From contig NYTG01000025.1 in the NCBI GenBank assembly GCA_002683395.1, positions 1 to 26,280 of the forward strand: a stretch of DNA of 26,280 nt, given 5' to 3'. Positions within the stretch are counted from its first letter, which is position 1, and the number at the start of each line of letters is the position of its first letter. The notes beneath the pieces were generated by a model. That model was not told where the DNA came from. It saw only the letters and a program-made list of their open reading frames with translations, and did no database searches. Below, one piece after another: positions 1-7,779 of this stretch. This DNA comes from Halieaceae bacterium (GTDB taxonomy: Bacteria; Pseudomonadota; Gammaproteobacteria; Pseudomonadales; Halieaceae). A program made the translations under genes and the position numbers.

Positions 1-751
1 CGTTTTGCTCCGCGAGGGTCATCGCTGCCTGATAGTGGCGCGTAAAAACGCGAATGCGTCGCTTTTCACCGAGCTTTGCGAGTGCGGTGTCGACCCAACC
101 CAACCGTTGCACATCGCTGGGATCAACGCCCACCCCGACACCCATTCCGGTTTTACTGACCCAGATGTGGCTGGCGCCTAGATAGGTTTGCAGCGAGAAG
201 TCTCCAAGAATGGGGTTATCCGGGCTTAACAAACAGGAGAAGCTATCCTCCCATAGGGTGATTTGATGAAAAGACTGCGGCATCTGGTCGAAACGATTGA
301 TCACCAGATCGACCTTTCCCCGCTCAACGTCCAGAAAGCTGACGTCTGACGGATTCATGATATCGAGGGTGATCCCGGGGGCGTTCTCTCTGAGTTGATG
401 CAGCACCGCCGGGAATAACGTGGATTCGGCATAGTCGCTGGCCATGATACGAACGACCATTTGCGCCTCGCCCGGATCGAATTCCGTAGCGGGCTGCATG
501 GCGCGGTCTACGCCTAGCAGGATTTCCTTTACCAAGGGCTCAAGTTCTAACGCGCGCTCGGTAGGCGTCATACCTTCGGAGGTGCGCACCAGCAGCGGAT
601 CATCGAACAGCGTGCGGAGCCGCCTGAGGCCATTGCTCATGGCAGGCTGTGAGAGACCCAGTTGATTGGCTGCCTGGGTCACATTGCGCTCACGTAACAA
701 GACCTCCAGGTAGACCAGCAAGTTCAGATCAATTTGGTTCAACTTTTTCAT
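1..751 (-). CDS. LysR-family transcriptional regulator (3' end outside window)
   Basis: Read on the minus strand from the ATG at 751, an uninterrupted frame of 250 codons runs off the left edge. It begins MKKLNQIDLNLLVYLEVLLR and continues with a winged helix-turn-helix of the LysR type (roughly residues 5-63, including NVTQAANQLGLSQPAMSNGL). A periplasmic-binding-protein-like effector domain follows from about residue 90. LysR proteins are usually about 300 aa, so about 50 C-terminal residues are missing only because the window ends. It diverges from the acyl-CoA dehydrogenase gene, the classic layout in which a LysR protein controls its neighbour. A perfect palindrome of LysR-box form lies between them. 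The inducer cannot be read from sequence; a fatty-acyl or related acid ligand is only a guess from the neighbour. Confidence 0.93.
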   Translation of the reverse strand, partial: MKKLNQIDLNLLVYLEVLLRERNVTQAANQLGLSQPAMSNGLRRLRTLFDDPLLVRTSEGMTPTERALELEPLVKEILLGVDRAMQPATEFDPGEAQMVVRIMASDYAESTLFPAVLHQLRENAPGITLDIMNPSDVSFLDVERGKVDLVINRFDQMPQSFHQITLWEDSFSCLLSPDNPILGDFSLQTYLGASHIWVSKTGMGVGVGVDPSDVQRLGWVDTALAKLGEKRRIRVFTRHYQAAMTLAEQN

Positions 752-779
752 ATAATGTCGCTGTGGCGCAGGCGCCCTT

Positions 780-794
780 ATTCATGCCATGAAT
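780..794. promoter_or_regulatory. Candidate LysR-type operator (T-N11-A palindrome)
   Basis: ATTCATGCCATGAAT is a perfect inverted repeat with 7-bp arms around one central base and fits the T-N11-A pattern of LysR boxes. It lies 29 bp upstream of the regulator's start codon and about 96 bp upstream of the chosen acyl-CoA dehydrogenase start. A TATAAT-like hexamer on the minus strand (798 to 793) overlaps its right arm, which would suit autorepression. A TATAAC on the plus strand (795-800) directly abuts it, which would suit activation of the dehydrogenase. The -35 hexamers are poor on both strands. The palindrome is visible; its binding by this protein is inferred. Confidence 0.6.
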
Positions 795-890
795 TATAAC
801 TCTTCAGCCATATTTTTGCGGTATGGCCCGAGGTTGGCAACAATGCCACGCCATACTGCGCGGGCGGCTAAAACGATAGAGGAATCATCA

Positions 891-2654
891 ATGTATACGG
901 CACCCACAGATGATATGCAGTTTTTGATCGACGACGTGCTCGATGTGGGTGCGGTATTGGGCGAGCTCCCCCATTACGCGGATCTCGGGCTGGGCTCGGA
1001 GTTGACCACTGCGCTGTTAGATGAGGCGGCGAAGTTTGCCTCGGAGGTGGTGTCGCCCTTGCGACGGGTGGGCGATGCGCACCCAGCGCGATGCAGCGAT
1101 AGCGAGGTGACGATCCCCCCTGGTTACGGCGAGGCGATTCGTCAGCTGGGTGCGGGTGGCTGGGTCGGTATCTCTGCGCCGCAGGATCAGGGAGGGCAGG
1201 GTTTGCCCGAGCTGTTTGGTACGGCTGCCTGCGAGATGTGGAACAGCGCCGACATGGCCTTTGCGCTAGAGCCCTTTCTCAGTGCGGGTGCCGCGTTGGC
1301 GATCTCGGCGCACGCCAGCGAGTCGCTCACCGCCACTTACTTGGAAAAAATCTATTCCGGTGAATGGTCGGGCACCATGAACCTGACCGAATCGGGCGCG
1401 GGGTCAGATCTGGGGCCAATGAAAACCCGTGCCGAACGTGAAGCAGATCACTACCGGATCTTTGGCCAGAAGATTTACATTACCTGGGGCGATCACGACG
1501 CGACTGAAAACATTATCCATCTGGTGTTGGCGCGCCTGCCCGATGCGCCCGAGGGTAGCCGCGGCATTTCGTTATTTCTGGTGCCCAAATTTATGGTGAA
1601 TGCCGATGGTTCGCTGGGTGAGCGCAACGACGCGTACCCGGTCTCGGTTGAGCACAAGCTGGGTATCCATGGTAGCCCTACCTGTGTGATGGCCTATGGC
1701 GACAACGGGGGGGCCATCGGGTACCTAGTAGGCGAGGAAAATCAGGGACTCGCTTGCATGTTTACTATGATGAACGAGGCGCGCCTCAAGGTCGGATTGC
1801 AGGGTCTTGGCGCGTCCGAGGGCGCTTACCAACAAGCCGTGTCGTATGCCCGCGATCGGATTCAGGGTGGCGTGCCGATTATTGAGCACGCCGACGTGAA
1901 GCGCATGCTGCTCACCATGCGGGCGCTCAACGAAGCCATGCGCGCGCTCGCTTATGCCGAAGCGGTCACAATGGATCTTGCGCATGCCGGAGCCGAAGCG
2001 ACCCGCGAGTCGAGTCAGCGTCGCATCGACCTGATGATTCCCGTGATCAAAGGTTGGCTGACCGAGCTGGGTATGGAGGTCACCTCATTAGGCGTCCAGG
2101 TCCACGGCGGGATGGGTTATGTCGAGGAGACAGGCGCCGCCCAATACTTGCGCGACGTGCGCATTACCCCGATTTATGAAGGCACCAATGGTATTCAGGC
2201 GGCTGATTTGTTGAACCGGAAGCTTGGCCGTGATGGTGGTGCCACCATGGAAGCCATGCAGGCCGAGATTCGAGAGGTTGCAGCGGCTCTAGTCGCCCAC
2301 GCCGACTCGCGGCTTAACACCATGGGAGTATGCCTGGCGGCTGCGCTGGCGGAACATGTCGAGACGACTCAACGTCTGCTCGATACCCTGTCCGAGGATC
2401 GTTTCACTGCACTCGGCGGTTCTTTCGATTACATGATGCAGACCGGGTACCTGTTTGGTGGCTGGCAGTTGGCCCGAGGCGCTCAGGTTGCCGCCAGATT
2501 GTCGGCGCAACCCGAGCGCGCCGTTTTCTGTGATCGCAAAGTGAGCACGGCGCTCTTCTACATGGAGCGTCTGCTGCCGAGGGCGAGGGCTCACGCGGGT
2601 GTCATCGAGGCGCCGGGCGAGAGCCTTTCCGAATTTTCATTCGACTGGTTCTGA
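891..2654 (+). CDS. Acyl-CoA dehydrogenase, long form with extra C-terminal domain
   Basis: A FAD-dependent acyl-CoA dehydrogenase of about 587 aa, catalysing alpha,beta-dehydrogenation of an acyl-CoA with electrons passed to ETF. The N-terminus MYTAPTDDMQFLIDDVL is typical of the roughly 590-residue subfamily that includes DmdC-type and long-chain enzymes. The order is an N-terminal helical domain, a middle beta domain (NLTESGAGSDLGPMKT near residue 165), and a C-terminal helical domain with VHGGMGYVEETGAAQYLRD and PIYEGTNGIQ. The catalytic-base glutamate is about residue 430. The last ~120 residues form the extra C-terminal domain. I chose ATG 891 because GAGGA lies about 8 nt upstream and because family members start here. 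The same frame is open back to 789, but those codons cover the promoter palindrome. Substrate length cannot be told. Divergent from the LysR gene and 4 nt before the rraA-like gene. Confidence 0.93.
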   Translation: MYTAPTDDMQFLIDDVLDVGAVLGELPHYADLGLGSELTTALLDEAAKFASEVVSPLRRVGDAHPARCSDSEVTIPPGYGEAIRQLGAGGWVGISAPQDQGGQGLPELFGTAACEMWNSADMAFALEPFLSAGAALAISAHASESLTATYLEKIYSGEWSGTMNLTESGAGSDLGPMKTRAEREADHYRIFGQKIYITWGDHDATENIIHLVLARLPDAPEGSRGISLFLVPKFMVNADGSLGERNDAYPVSVEHKLGIHGSPTCVMAYGDNGGAIGYLVGEENQGLACMFTMMNEARLKVGLQGLGASEGAYQQAVSYARDRIQGGVPIIEHADVKRMLLTMRALNEAMRALAYAEAVTMDLAHAGAEATRESSQRRIDLMIPVIKGWLTELGMEVTSLGVQVHGGMGYVEETGAAQYLRDVRITPIYEGTNGIQAADLLNRKLGRDGGATMEAMQAEIREVAAALVAHADSRLNTMGVCLAAALAEHVETTQRLLDTLSEDRFTALGGSFDYMMQTGYLFGGWQLARGAQVAARLSAQPERAVFCDRKVSTALFYMERLLPRARAHAGVIEAPGESLSEFSFDWF

Positions 2655-2658
2655 AAGC

Positions 2659-3141
2659 GTGAGCGCTTTCACAACACCTGATCTGTCAGACGCTCATCCT
2701 GAGGCCCTCTCGCTCGCCTTTCAGTTTCGGCAGTTTGGACAGAGAGCGTGCTTCGCCGGGCCCGTATCGACCATTGCATGCCATGCGGATAACTCGCGAG
2801 TGGCCGAGGCGGTCAAGGAACCGGGTAACGGACGCGTATTATTGATTGACGGTCAGGGCGCGCTGCATCGTTCTTTGCTGGGAGACCGGCTCGCCCAGCT
2901 TGCCGCCGATAACGGCTGGTCGGGCGTGGTTGTTATTGGCGCTATTCGCGACGTGGAAGTCATAGAGGCGATCGATATTGGCGTGCAGGCTTTGGGTGTG
3001 TGCCCGGTCAAGACTGACAAACGGGGAGTGGGCGATCGCGATATTCCGTTGATGCTGCGTGAGGTAATGGTGAGTCCGGGCGATTGGCTGTATGCAGATC
3101 GCAATGGCGTATTGATCAGCCGCACGTCCCTACACGACTAA
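2659..3141 (+). CDS. rraA: RraA-family protein (RNase E regulator / HMG-aldolase-like)
   Basis: A 160-aa RraA-fold protein. E. coli RraA inhibits RNase E; other members are 4-hydroxy-4-methyl-2-oxoglutarate aldolases or oxaloacetate decarboxylases. Family landmarks are FGQRACFAGPVSTIAC at the start, VLLIDGQGALHRSLLGD in the middle, GVVVIGAIRDVEVIEAIDIG around residue 90, and GDWLYADRNGVLIS near the end. The Arg97-Asp98 pair is the metal/substrate-site motif of the aldolase branch, whereas E. coli RraA has Arg-Gln there, so catalytic activity is possible. The GTG at 2659, 4 nt after the dehydrogenase stop, gives the family's normal length. An ATG at 2599 in the same frame would overlap the dehydrogenase and add unlike sequence. 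The gene is probably co-transcribed with the dehydrogenase. The 50 bases after its stop hold a short T-run (3143-3148) but no convincing stem-loop. Confidence 0.85.
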   Translation: MSAFTTPDLSDAHPEALSLAFQFRQFGQRACFAGPVSTIACHADNSRVAEAVKEPGNGRVLLIDGQGALHRSLLGDRLAQLAADNGWSGVVVIGAIRDVEVIEAIDIGVQALGVCPVKTDKRGVGDRDIPLMLREVMVSPGDWLYADRNGVLISRTSLHD

Positions 3142-3191
3142 CTTTTTTCGACCGACTGTTTGTTTTGGGGTGGGTCGCCTCCGCGTAGCGT

Positions 3192-4019
3192 TCAATCCAT
3201 TCGCATAGAGAGGTCCAGTGCCTTGACATGCTTGGTGAGTGCGCCGATCGAGATAAGGTCGACACCGGTCTCTGCAATGGCTACAAGCGTGTCGTCGGTC
3301 ACGTTGCCAGAGGCTTCCAGTTCGGCGCGTCCGGCGCTGTGTGCAACGGCGTCTCGCAGGGCTTCCAAACTGAAATTGTCGAGCATGATTCGATCTGCGC
3401 CGGCGGCCAGTGCCAGCTCCAGCTCGGCGCCGGTTTCTACCTCTATTTCAACCGGTTTATCGGGCGCGACTTGTCTTGCGGCCGCAATGGCTTCGCCCAC
3501 ACCGCCCGCCGCCGCGATGTGGTTCTCTTTGATCAGAAAGGCATCAAATAATCCAATACGATGATTGTGACAGCCACCGCACTTTACGGCGTATTTCTGA
3601 GCCAGTCTGAGACCCGGTATTGTTTTGCGGGTATCGAGTAATTTCACTCCGGTATGTGCAACGCGCGCTGCATAGTGACTCGCGGTGGTGGCAGTGCCTG
3701 ACAGCAGCTGTAGAAAGTTGAGTGCCGTGCGCTCCCCGGTCAAAAGTGCCCTGGCCGGTCCGCTCAGGTCGCAGAGCGTTGCGCCCGCTGCGATGGCATC
3801 ACCATCCTGGAGGTGCCAGTTGATGTGGCAGGTGGGGGCAATTTGCCGAAAGGTTTCGGTTGCAAACGCTACGCCGCAAAGAATGCCGGCCTCCCGGGTA
3901 ATGATCGAGCCGTTGGCCTGCACGCCCGGGTCCACCAGCTGGGCGGTAATATCGCCCGCACCGACGTCCTCGGCCAGAGCCTCGGAAACAAGTTGTGAGA
4001 TGTGAGTTGCGGTCATCAT
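3192..4019 (-). CDS. nadC: Nicotinate-nucleotide pyrophosphorylase (carboxylating)
   Basis: Quinolinate phosphoribosyltransferase, 275 aa, the usual length. It converts quinolinate and PRPP to nicotinate mononucleotide, CO2 and PPi in de novo NAD synthesis in the cytoplasm. Recognised from the N-terminal EDVGAGDITAQLVDP, the ERTALNFLQLLSGTAT segment, the active-site stretch LDTRKTIPGLRLAQKYAVKCGG followed by HNHR, KENHI, and the barrel strands VEIEVET and IMLDNFS. Two adjacent ATGs (4019 and 4016) are possible starts. It is divergent from ampD across 94-97 bp, a long-conserved neighbourhood in gammaproteobacteria. It converges with the rraA-like gene. Confidence 0.97.
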   Translation of the reverse strand: MMTATHISQLVSEALAEDVGAGDITAQLVDPGVQANGSIITREAGILCGVAFATETFRQIAPTCHINWHLQDGDAIAAGATLCDLSGPARALLTGERTALNFLQLLSGTATTASHYAARVAHTGVKLLDTRKTIPGLRLAQKYAVKCGGCHNHRIGLFDAFLIKENHIAAAGGVGEAIAAARQVAPDKPVEIEVETGAELELALAAGADRIMLDNFSLEALRDAVAHSAGRAELEASGNVTDDTLVAIAETGVDLISIGALTKHVKALDLSMRMD

Positions 4020-4116
4020 GGCTACAGGATTGGGGGCGCCGTTGGCTTGAGTGATTGGGAGTATCGGTCTATGACGGGACCATTGAGGCGGCCCGGTGCG
4101 ATAAGATTACCCCGTG
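4020..4116. promoter_or_regulatory. Divergent nadC / ampD promoter region
   Basis: The only non-coding DNA between the two divergently transcribed genes, so both promoters should lie here or inside the opposing 5' ends. I found no good paired -35/-10 hexamers on either strand and no clear NadR- or NadQ-type operator. The label rests on gene orientation alone. Confidence 0.4.
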
Positions 4117-4683
4117 ATGACCACCGATGACCAATGGAAGATTGCCGATGGCTGGCTCTCGGGTGCCCGACAGGTGCTTTCGCCCAATTGTAACTCGCGG
4201 CCAAGTGGCGCGGTTCCCGAGCTGATCGTGGTGCACGGCATTTCCTTGCCTCCAGGTCAATACGGGGGTTCCGACATTGAGGCGCTGTTTACCAATACCC
4301 TCGATCCTAACGCCCACCCTTATTTTGCAGAAATTGCGGGTCTAGAGGTTTCGGCGCATTTCTTAATTTGTCGCACCGGAGAGATCTTGCAATTTGTGTC
4401 GATCGAGGCGCGGGCATGGCATGCCGGTGTCTCGTGTTGGGAAGGGCGGGAGCAGTGCAATGATTTCAGCATCGGCATTGAGCTGGAAGGCAGCGATGAC
4501 GAGGCCTACACGGATCCGCAATACAACGCATTGAATCAGCTGGTGCGGTGCGTGAGAAACCAATACCCCGGCATTCAGCACGATGCTATCGTTGGCCATA
4601 GTGATATTTCACCGGGTCGTAAGACTGATCCGGGACCGGCCTTTGATTGGTCGCGACTGATCGTTATGAAAAAAAGGCAGTAA
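4117..4683 (+). CDS. ampD: 1,6-anhydro-N-acetylmuramyl-L-alanine amidase
   Basis: Zinc amidase of peptidoglycan recycling, 188 aa. It cleaves the stem peptide from 1,6-anhydroMurNAc-peptides in the cytoplasm, so controlling the muropeptide pool that AmpR-type regulators sense. The N-acetylmuramoyl-L-alanine amidase type 2 fold is clear: LIVVHGISLPPGQYGG with zinc ligand His40, SAHFLICRTGEI, WHAGVSCWEGREQCNDFSIG, the catalytic Glu122 in GIELEG, and GHSDISPGRKTDPGPAFDW carrying ligands His161 and Asp171. A GTG at 4114 directly before ATG 4117 could equally be the start. No signal peptide is visible, as expected of AmpD rather than periplasmic AmiD. The stop codon TAA is fused to the Shine-Dalgarno sequence of ampE (TAAGGAG). 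Confidence 0.96.
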   Translation: MTTDDQWKIADGWLSGARQVLSPNCNSRPSGAVPELIVVHGISLPPGQYGGSDIEALFTNTLDPNAHPYFAEIAGLEVSAHFLICRTGEILQFVSIEARAWHAGVSCWEGREQCNDFSIGIELEGSDDEAYTDPQYNALNQLVRCVRNQYPGIQHDAIVGHSDISPGRKTDPGPAFDWSRLIVMKKRQ

Positions 4684-4697
4684 GGAGACGCACGCTG

Positions 4698-5510
4698 GTG
4701 TCGTATCTGGTATTCATCGTTGCAGTAGGCTTGTTTGCCCTGTTGGGCGCAGGCGGCCCCCTTCATCGGGGTGGTTGGTTTGGGGCGATCAGCCGTCGCG
4801 TGGAGGCTGTGGAGCTTGACCTATGGCCCTCACTGGCGTTGCGGGTCGGTGCGCCACTGCTGGCAGGCGTGGTCGTGTTATGGATTCTTGAGGCAGTCCT
4901 CGGTGGCTTGGCAGAGGCGTTGATCGGAACAGCGCTACTCTACTTTGCGTGGGGTCGCGGTGATTACCCGACGGAGTTGCAACGCTTTCTGGCGCGCGCG
5001 CGCGTCGGGGATGATGAGGGCGCGTCGATGTTGCTCACTGAGCCCGCATCGGTTGGTATGGAAAGCGAGTCACAGGGACACCGAGCCATGCGGGATTTCG
5101 GCTATCGCGGATTTGCCCGATGGTTTCCTCCGGTACTGTATTTTTGGTTACTGGGTCCGTTTGGCGCAGCGGGTTACCGACTGGTCGCATTAGCGAACAC
5201 CGATTCCGGCGGGCGTTTTGAGACAGCACAGCGATTGCTGGACTGGCTGCCCGCCAGACTGCTGCTACTGACGTTTTCCGTTCTCGGAGACTTCGAGCGT
5301 TCACGGGGCTTGCTAACTGTGGAGGCGCTAGACCGCGAGGTCTCGACCGGGGCGCTGATAGCGCACGGTGTTGAGCGCGCCTGGCGTCTGGATCCTGAGG
5401 GGATGGATCATCCTGACGGCATTGTCGAGGCGGTGGAGGCGACGCAGAAGGCGATTAACCGTGCCGCTGCGGTGTGGGTAGCCATTGTGTCGGTGATAGC
5501 GCTGATTTAA
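4698..5510 (+). CDS. ampE: AmpE-type inner-membrane regulatory protein
   Basis: A 270-aa integral membrane protein encoded 14 nt after ampD, the conserved ampDE arrangement. AmpE is an inner-membrane protein implicated in beta-lactamase regulation; its biochemical role is not settled. Visible features are an N-terminal membrane segment (SYLVFIVAVGLFALLG), a second around residues 50-75, the ARWFPPVLYFWLLGPFGAAGYRL stretch typical of AmpE/CobD-like proteins, and a terminal hydrophobic segment. I chose GTG 4698 because AAGGAG ends 10 nt upstream at the ampD stop. The in-frame ATG at 4647 would overlap ampD by 37 bases and add a charged tail. The gene converges with panE, and the last 4 bases overlap. 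Confidence 0.9.
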   Translation: MSYLVFIVAVGLFALLGAGGPLHRGGWFGAISRRVEAVELDLWPSLALRVGAPLLAGVVVLWILEAVLGGLAEALIGTALLYFAWGRGDYPTELQRFLARARVGDDEGASMLLTEPASVGMESESQGHRAMRDFGYRGFARWFPPVLYFWLLGPFGAAGYRLVALANTDSGGRFETAQRLLDWLPARLLLLTFSVLGDFERSRGLLTVEALDREVSTGALIAHGVERAWRLDPEGMDHPDGIVEAVEATQKAINRAAAVWVAIVSVIALI

Positions 5511-6421
5511 CTGTCATGACTGCGTTTTTGCACAGCGTCATAAAGTGCGCGGAGGTGTGGCGTGGCCGGCGGGTCGGCTACCAGTGCGGTCAGTAACCAG
5601 CCCACGATCGCATCAATTTCGGTTCGCTTACCGCTCTCCATGTCCACCCGCATCGAGGAATGATTGCTTGCAGTCATCTCGCAGACGGCTCGCACCCTGT
5701 GGGGTAGCGTTGCTGCAATCTCGGCCTCCCCTGCGGCAAGCAGCAGACGCTGCACCTCTTCGATCGACTGCGCAGTGATCTCGCGCAGTAAGGGCGCGAA
5801 CAAGTCGCCGTTACTAACGCCGTGGATCGCAGTTAGCGGATTGATGACGGCGTTGAGCGCAACTTTGGCCAGTAGCACGGAGCGTATGTCAGGCTCCCAC
5901 AGACAGTCCGGTACGCCTCGCTGCCAATCGGGTAGCCAGATCGGTGGCGGCATGGATTGATCAAACGCACCCAGTTGCGTGTTGCCTTCTCCGGATAGAA
6001 TCAGCTCCCCCTCAGGTGTGCGTCGGCAGCCCGATGTCGTTGACCCCAGTATCAACGTCGCTTGCCTTATGAGCGGCGCGACGGATTCCGCCAGCCCCAT
6101 CCCATTGCACAGGAGTACCACCGTACTGCCTTCAGAAAGGTCGGGTGCCACAGATCGTATGGCATCCTCCGCGGCCCAGGCTTTGGTGCAGACCAGTAGC
6201 CGCTCGATGGGTCGGTCTGCTGCGGTCTTGGCGTCACTCGTTGCAATGCTTTGCTGGGCAAAAGTGTGAGTGCGGGTTGGTCGGTCCTTGAGTATTAATT
6301 GTCGAGGGGGTGCAGCGCTGTCCCGCGTCAGTAGCGTGACGTCTGCACCAGCTCCTTGCAGCCTACAGGCAAAGAGTCCGCCGATAGCGCCTACCCCTAA
6401 TACGTGCCAGCGCTGGGTCAT
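5507..6421 (-). CDS. panE: 2-dehydropantoate 2-reductase (ketopantoate reductase family)
   Basis: NADPH-dependent reductase of the PanE/ApbA family, 304 aa, reducing ketopantoate to pantoate for coenzyme A synthesis. The N-terminal Rossmann domain shows HVLGVGAIGG (Gly9, 11, 14) and CTKAW with Lys80. The C-terminal domain carries the catalytic lysine in LLAKVALNAVINPLTAIHG (Lys186, Asn190) and the substrate-binding NHSSMRVDMESGKRTEID region (Ser255/256, Glu268). Its ATG overlaps the stop codon of the upstream kinase (ATGA), so it appears to be the last gene of the TPP-riboswitch operon. ApbA was first noticed in Salmonella through a thiamine-related phenotype, so the placement may be meaningful. 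Orthology to true PanE rather than a paralogue cannot be proven here. Confidence 0.88.
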   Translation of the reverse strand: MTQRWHVLGVGAIGGLFACRLQGAGADVTLLTRDSAAPPRQLILKDRPTRTHTFAQQSIATSDAKTAADRPIERLLVCTKAWAAEDAIRSVAPDLSEGSTVVLLCNGMGLAESVAPLIRQATLILGSTTSGCRRTPEGELILSGEGNTQLGAFDQSMPPPIWLPDWQRGVPDCLWEPDIRSVLLAKVALNAVINPLTAIHGVSNGDLFAPLLREITAQSIEEVQRLLLAAGEAEIAATLPHRVRAVCEMTASNHSSMRVDMESGKRTEIDAIVGWLLTALVADPPATPHLRALYDAVQKRSHDS

Positions 6422-7248
6422 GCGCCGCCACGTCCGTTGAGCCAGGTACTGGGGTCAGGTGCTTGTGCAGTGGCGTACTGGTGTTCCCACAGCGCAGTGA
6501 CCAAACTGGCGATACAGTCCCCCGCATTCATCAACGCTTCATCGGCTGCCGCACCAAAAACCTCATTCACCATCAGGACCCTTTCCGCGCTCGATAGGCA
6601 TTCGGCAGCAATCGCAACGTCAAAATAACGGCTGCCCATTGCCGCGTACTCCCAATCAATGGCCACCAGCTCGTTGCCCTCCCTCATGAGGTTACCTGCG
6701 GTCAGGTCGTTATGACATAGGCAGGGCGTGTCCTGTTCAAGTCGCGTCATCGCGTCTTCGACCCCACCGGCGCGCATGACCGACCGCCACGCCCGCGACA
6801 GATGATCAGGCAGCCTCTCGAGGTAGCGGCCAATGTCTGAGCGCAGCGTGAGCTTGTCGGAGAGCGCTGGTAGTTGATGAATGCGGTGGCAAAGTTGGCC
6901 GAGTGCTCTCCCGGAGACAGGCGCATCCAGCGGTGCCACTCGCTGGCAAATTATTGCTTGCTCAGCGGGGTCACAAAAGACGACGCCGGGAGCGATACCT
7001 TGAAGTGCTGCTGCTTTCCATGCGGTCAGCTCAGTCCCGAAAGCAGTCTCGGCAAGGCGCGTAGATTGGTGTCGAATCCGGCCAATCAGCGGGGGAGTGC
7101 AGAGAATTTCGTAGATGGCATGACCGCTACCCTGCGCCAACAGGGGTCCGAGCAGCGGTGCGTGGGTCAGCGGTGCCGGAAGATCCCAGTGCCGCCACTC
7201 GTCCAATGTCCGACTTAAGCGATCTGCTGCAGCCATTGTCTTCGCCAT
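6418..7248 (-). CDS. APH/choline-kinase-fold phosphotransferase, probable thiamine kinase
   Basis: A 276-aa aminoglycoside-phosphotransferase/choline-kinase-fold protein. The catalytic loop is CHNDLTAGNLM (His179, Asp181, Asn186) and the metal-binding aspartate is in VAIDWEYAAMGSRYFDVA (Asp198). The N-lobe shows GSGHAIYEI and RIRHQSTR. Context makes thiamine the likely substrate: it lies directly after a PnuT-like permease in a TPP-riboswitch operon, where phosphorylation would trap imported vitamin, as E. coli ThiK makes thiamine monophosphate. The family also holds choline and sugar kinases, so the substrate is inferred. Starts at ATG 7248 or ATG 7236 are both possible and neither has a clear Shine-Dalgarno sequence. 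It overlaps pnuT by 22-34 bases and panE by 4. Confidence 0.82.
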   Translation of the reverse strand: MAKTMAAADRLSRTLDEWRHWDLPAPLTHAPLLGPLLAQGSGHAIYEILCTPPLIGRIRHQSTRLAETAFGTELTAWKAAALQGIAPGVVFCDPAEQAIICQRVAPLDAPVSGRALGQLCHRIHQLPALSDKLTLRSDIGRYLERLPDHLSRAWRSVMRAGGVEDAMTRLEQDTPCLCHNDLTAGNLMREGNELVAIDWEYAAMGSRYFDVAIAAECLSSAERVLMVNEVFGAAADEALMNAGDCIASLVTALWEHQYATAQAPDPSTWLNGRGGA

Positions 7249-7778
7249 GCGAAGTAACCCAGTGTTGCCAGAATGACATATCCGCCGAAAAGGCCGGCGG
7301 TCAGTGACAGATCACGGGATAGATACAGCCCGATCGATGCGATGTCGATGGCTATCCAGTAGAGCCAGTTTTCGAGCAGCTTTTTGGCCACCATCCAGGT
7401 AGCCAACAGCGCCGAGACAGTGGTCGCGGCATCAATGAAGGGTGAGGCGGCATCGGTCCATTGGGACATGGCGGCTCCCAGCAAGGTGCTGATTAGAATC
7501 AGCAGGCTGCAGGCCAGTGCATGCCGGCGTAACGGCCAGGTTTGGATGTTGCTCCGTGCCTGAGGGTCATCGCTTTTCCAGGCGAACCAGCCGTAGCCTG
7601 CCATAGCGATATAAAACACCTGAAGCGCGGCCTCCAGATAGAGCTGTACCCGCCAGAAAATAATAATGTACAGCGACGCGCTGGCAATAGCGGCCATCCA
7701 GCAAAGCCGCCGTTGCTTGATGGCGAGTAGCACATAGGCCAGTGCCAAACCGACAGCGCAGACCTCCATCGCATTCAC
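7215..7778 (-). CDS. pnuT: PnuT-like thiamine transporter (PnuC family)
   Basis: A 187-aa membrane protein of the PnuC/PnuT facilitator family, moving an unphosphorylated vitamin across the inner membrane. Visible family traits are about seven hydrophobic segments, the early VLLAIKQRRLCW, the AMAGYGWFAW motif typical of PnuC, LENWLYWIAIDIASIGLYL, and a final VILATLGYFAWRRQW. PnuC itself carries nicotinamide riboside; a TPP riboswitch and neighbouring YkoF-like and kinase genes point to the thiamine branch PnuT. I chose GTG 7778 because GGAGGG lies 5 nt upstream and it begins 2 nt after the preceding stop. ATG 7769 is the alternative. Longer in-frame starts back to 7901 would cover the small upstream gene and add unrelated sequence. 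Confidence 0.88.
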   Translation of the reverse strand: MNAMEVCAVGLALAYVLLAIKQRRLCWMAAIASASLYIIIFWRVQLYLEAALQVFYIAMAGYGWFAWKSDDPQARSNIQTWPLRRHALACSLLILISTLLGAAMSQWTDAASPFIDAATTVSALLATWMVAKKLLENWLYWIAIDIASIGLYLSRDLSLTAGLFGGYVILATLGYFAWRRQWLQQIA

Positions 7779-7779
7779 G

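Noticed and set aside
789..890. Upstream extension of the acyl-CoA dehydrogenase frame (extra 34 residues from 789)
   Set aside because: The added residues do not fit the family N-terminus, cover the operator palindrome and -10-like elements, and lack a ribosome site; ATG 891 has GAGGA.
3142..3191. Bidirectional terminator between the rraA-like gene and nadC
   Set aside because: A T-run is present after the rraA-like stop, but I could not find a stable stem before it.
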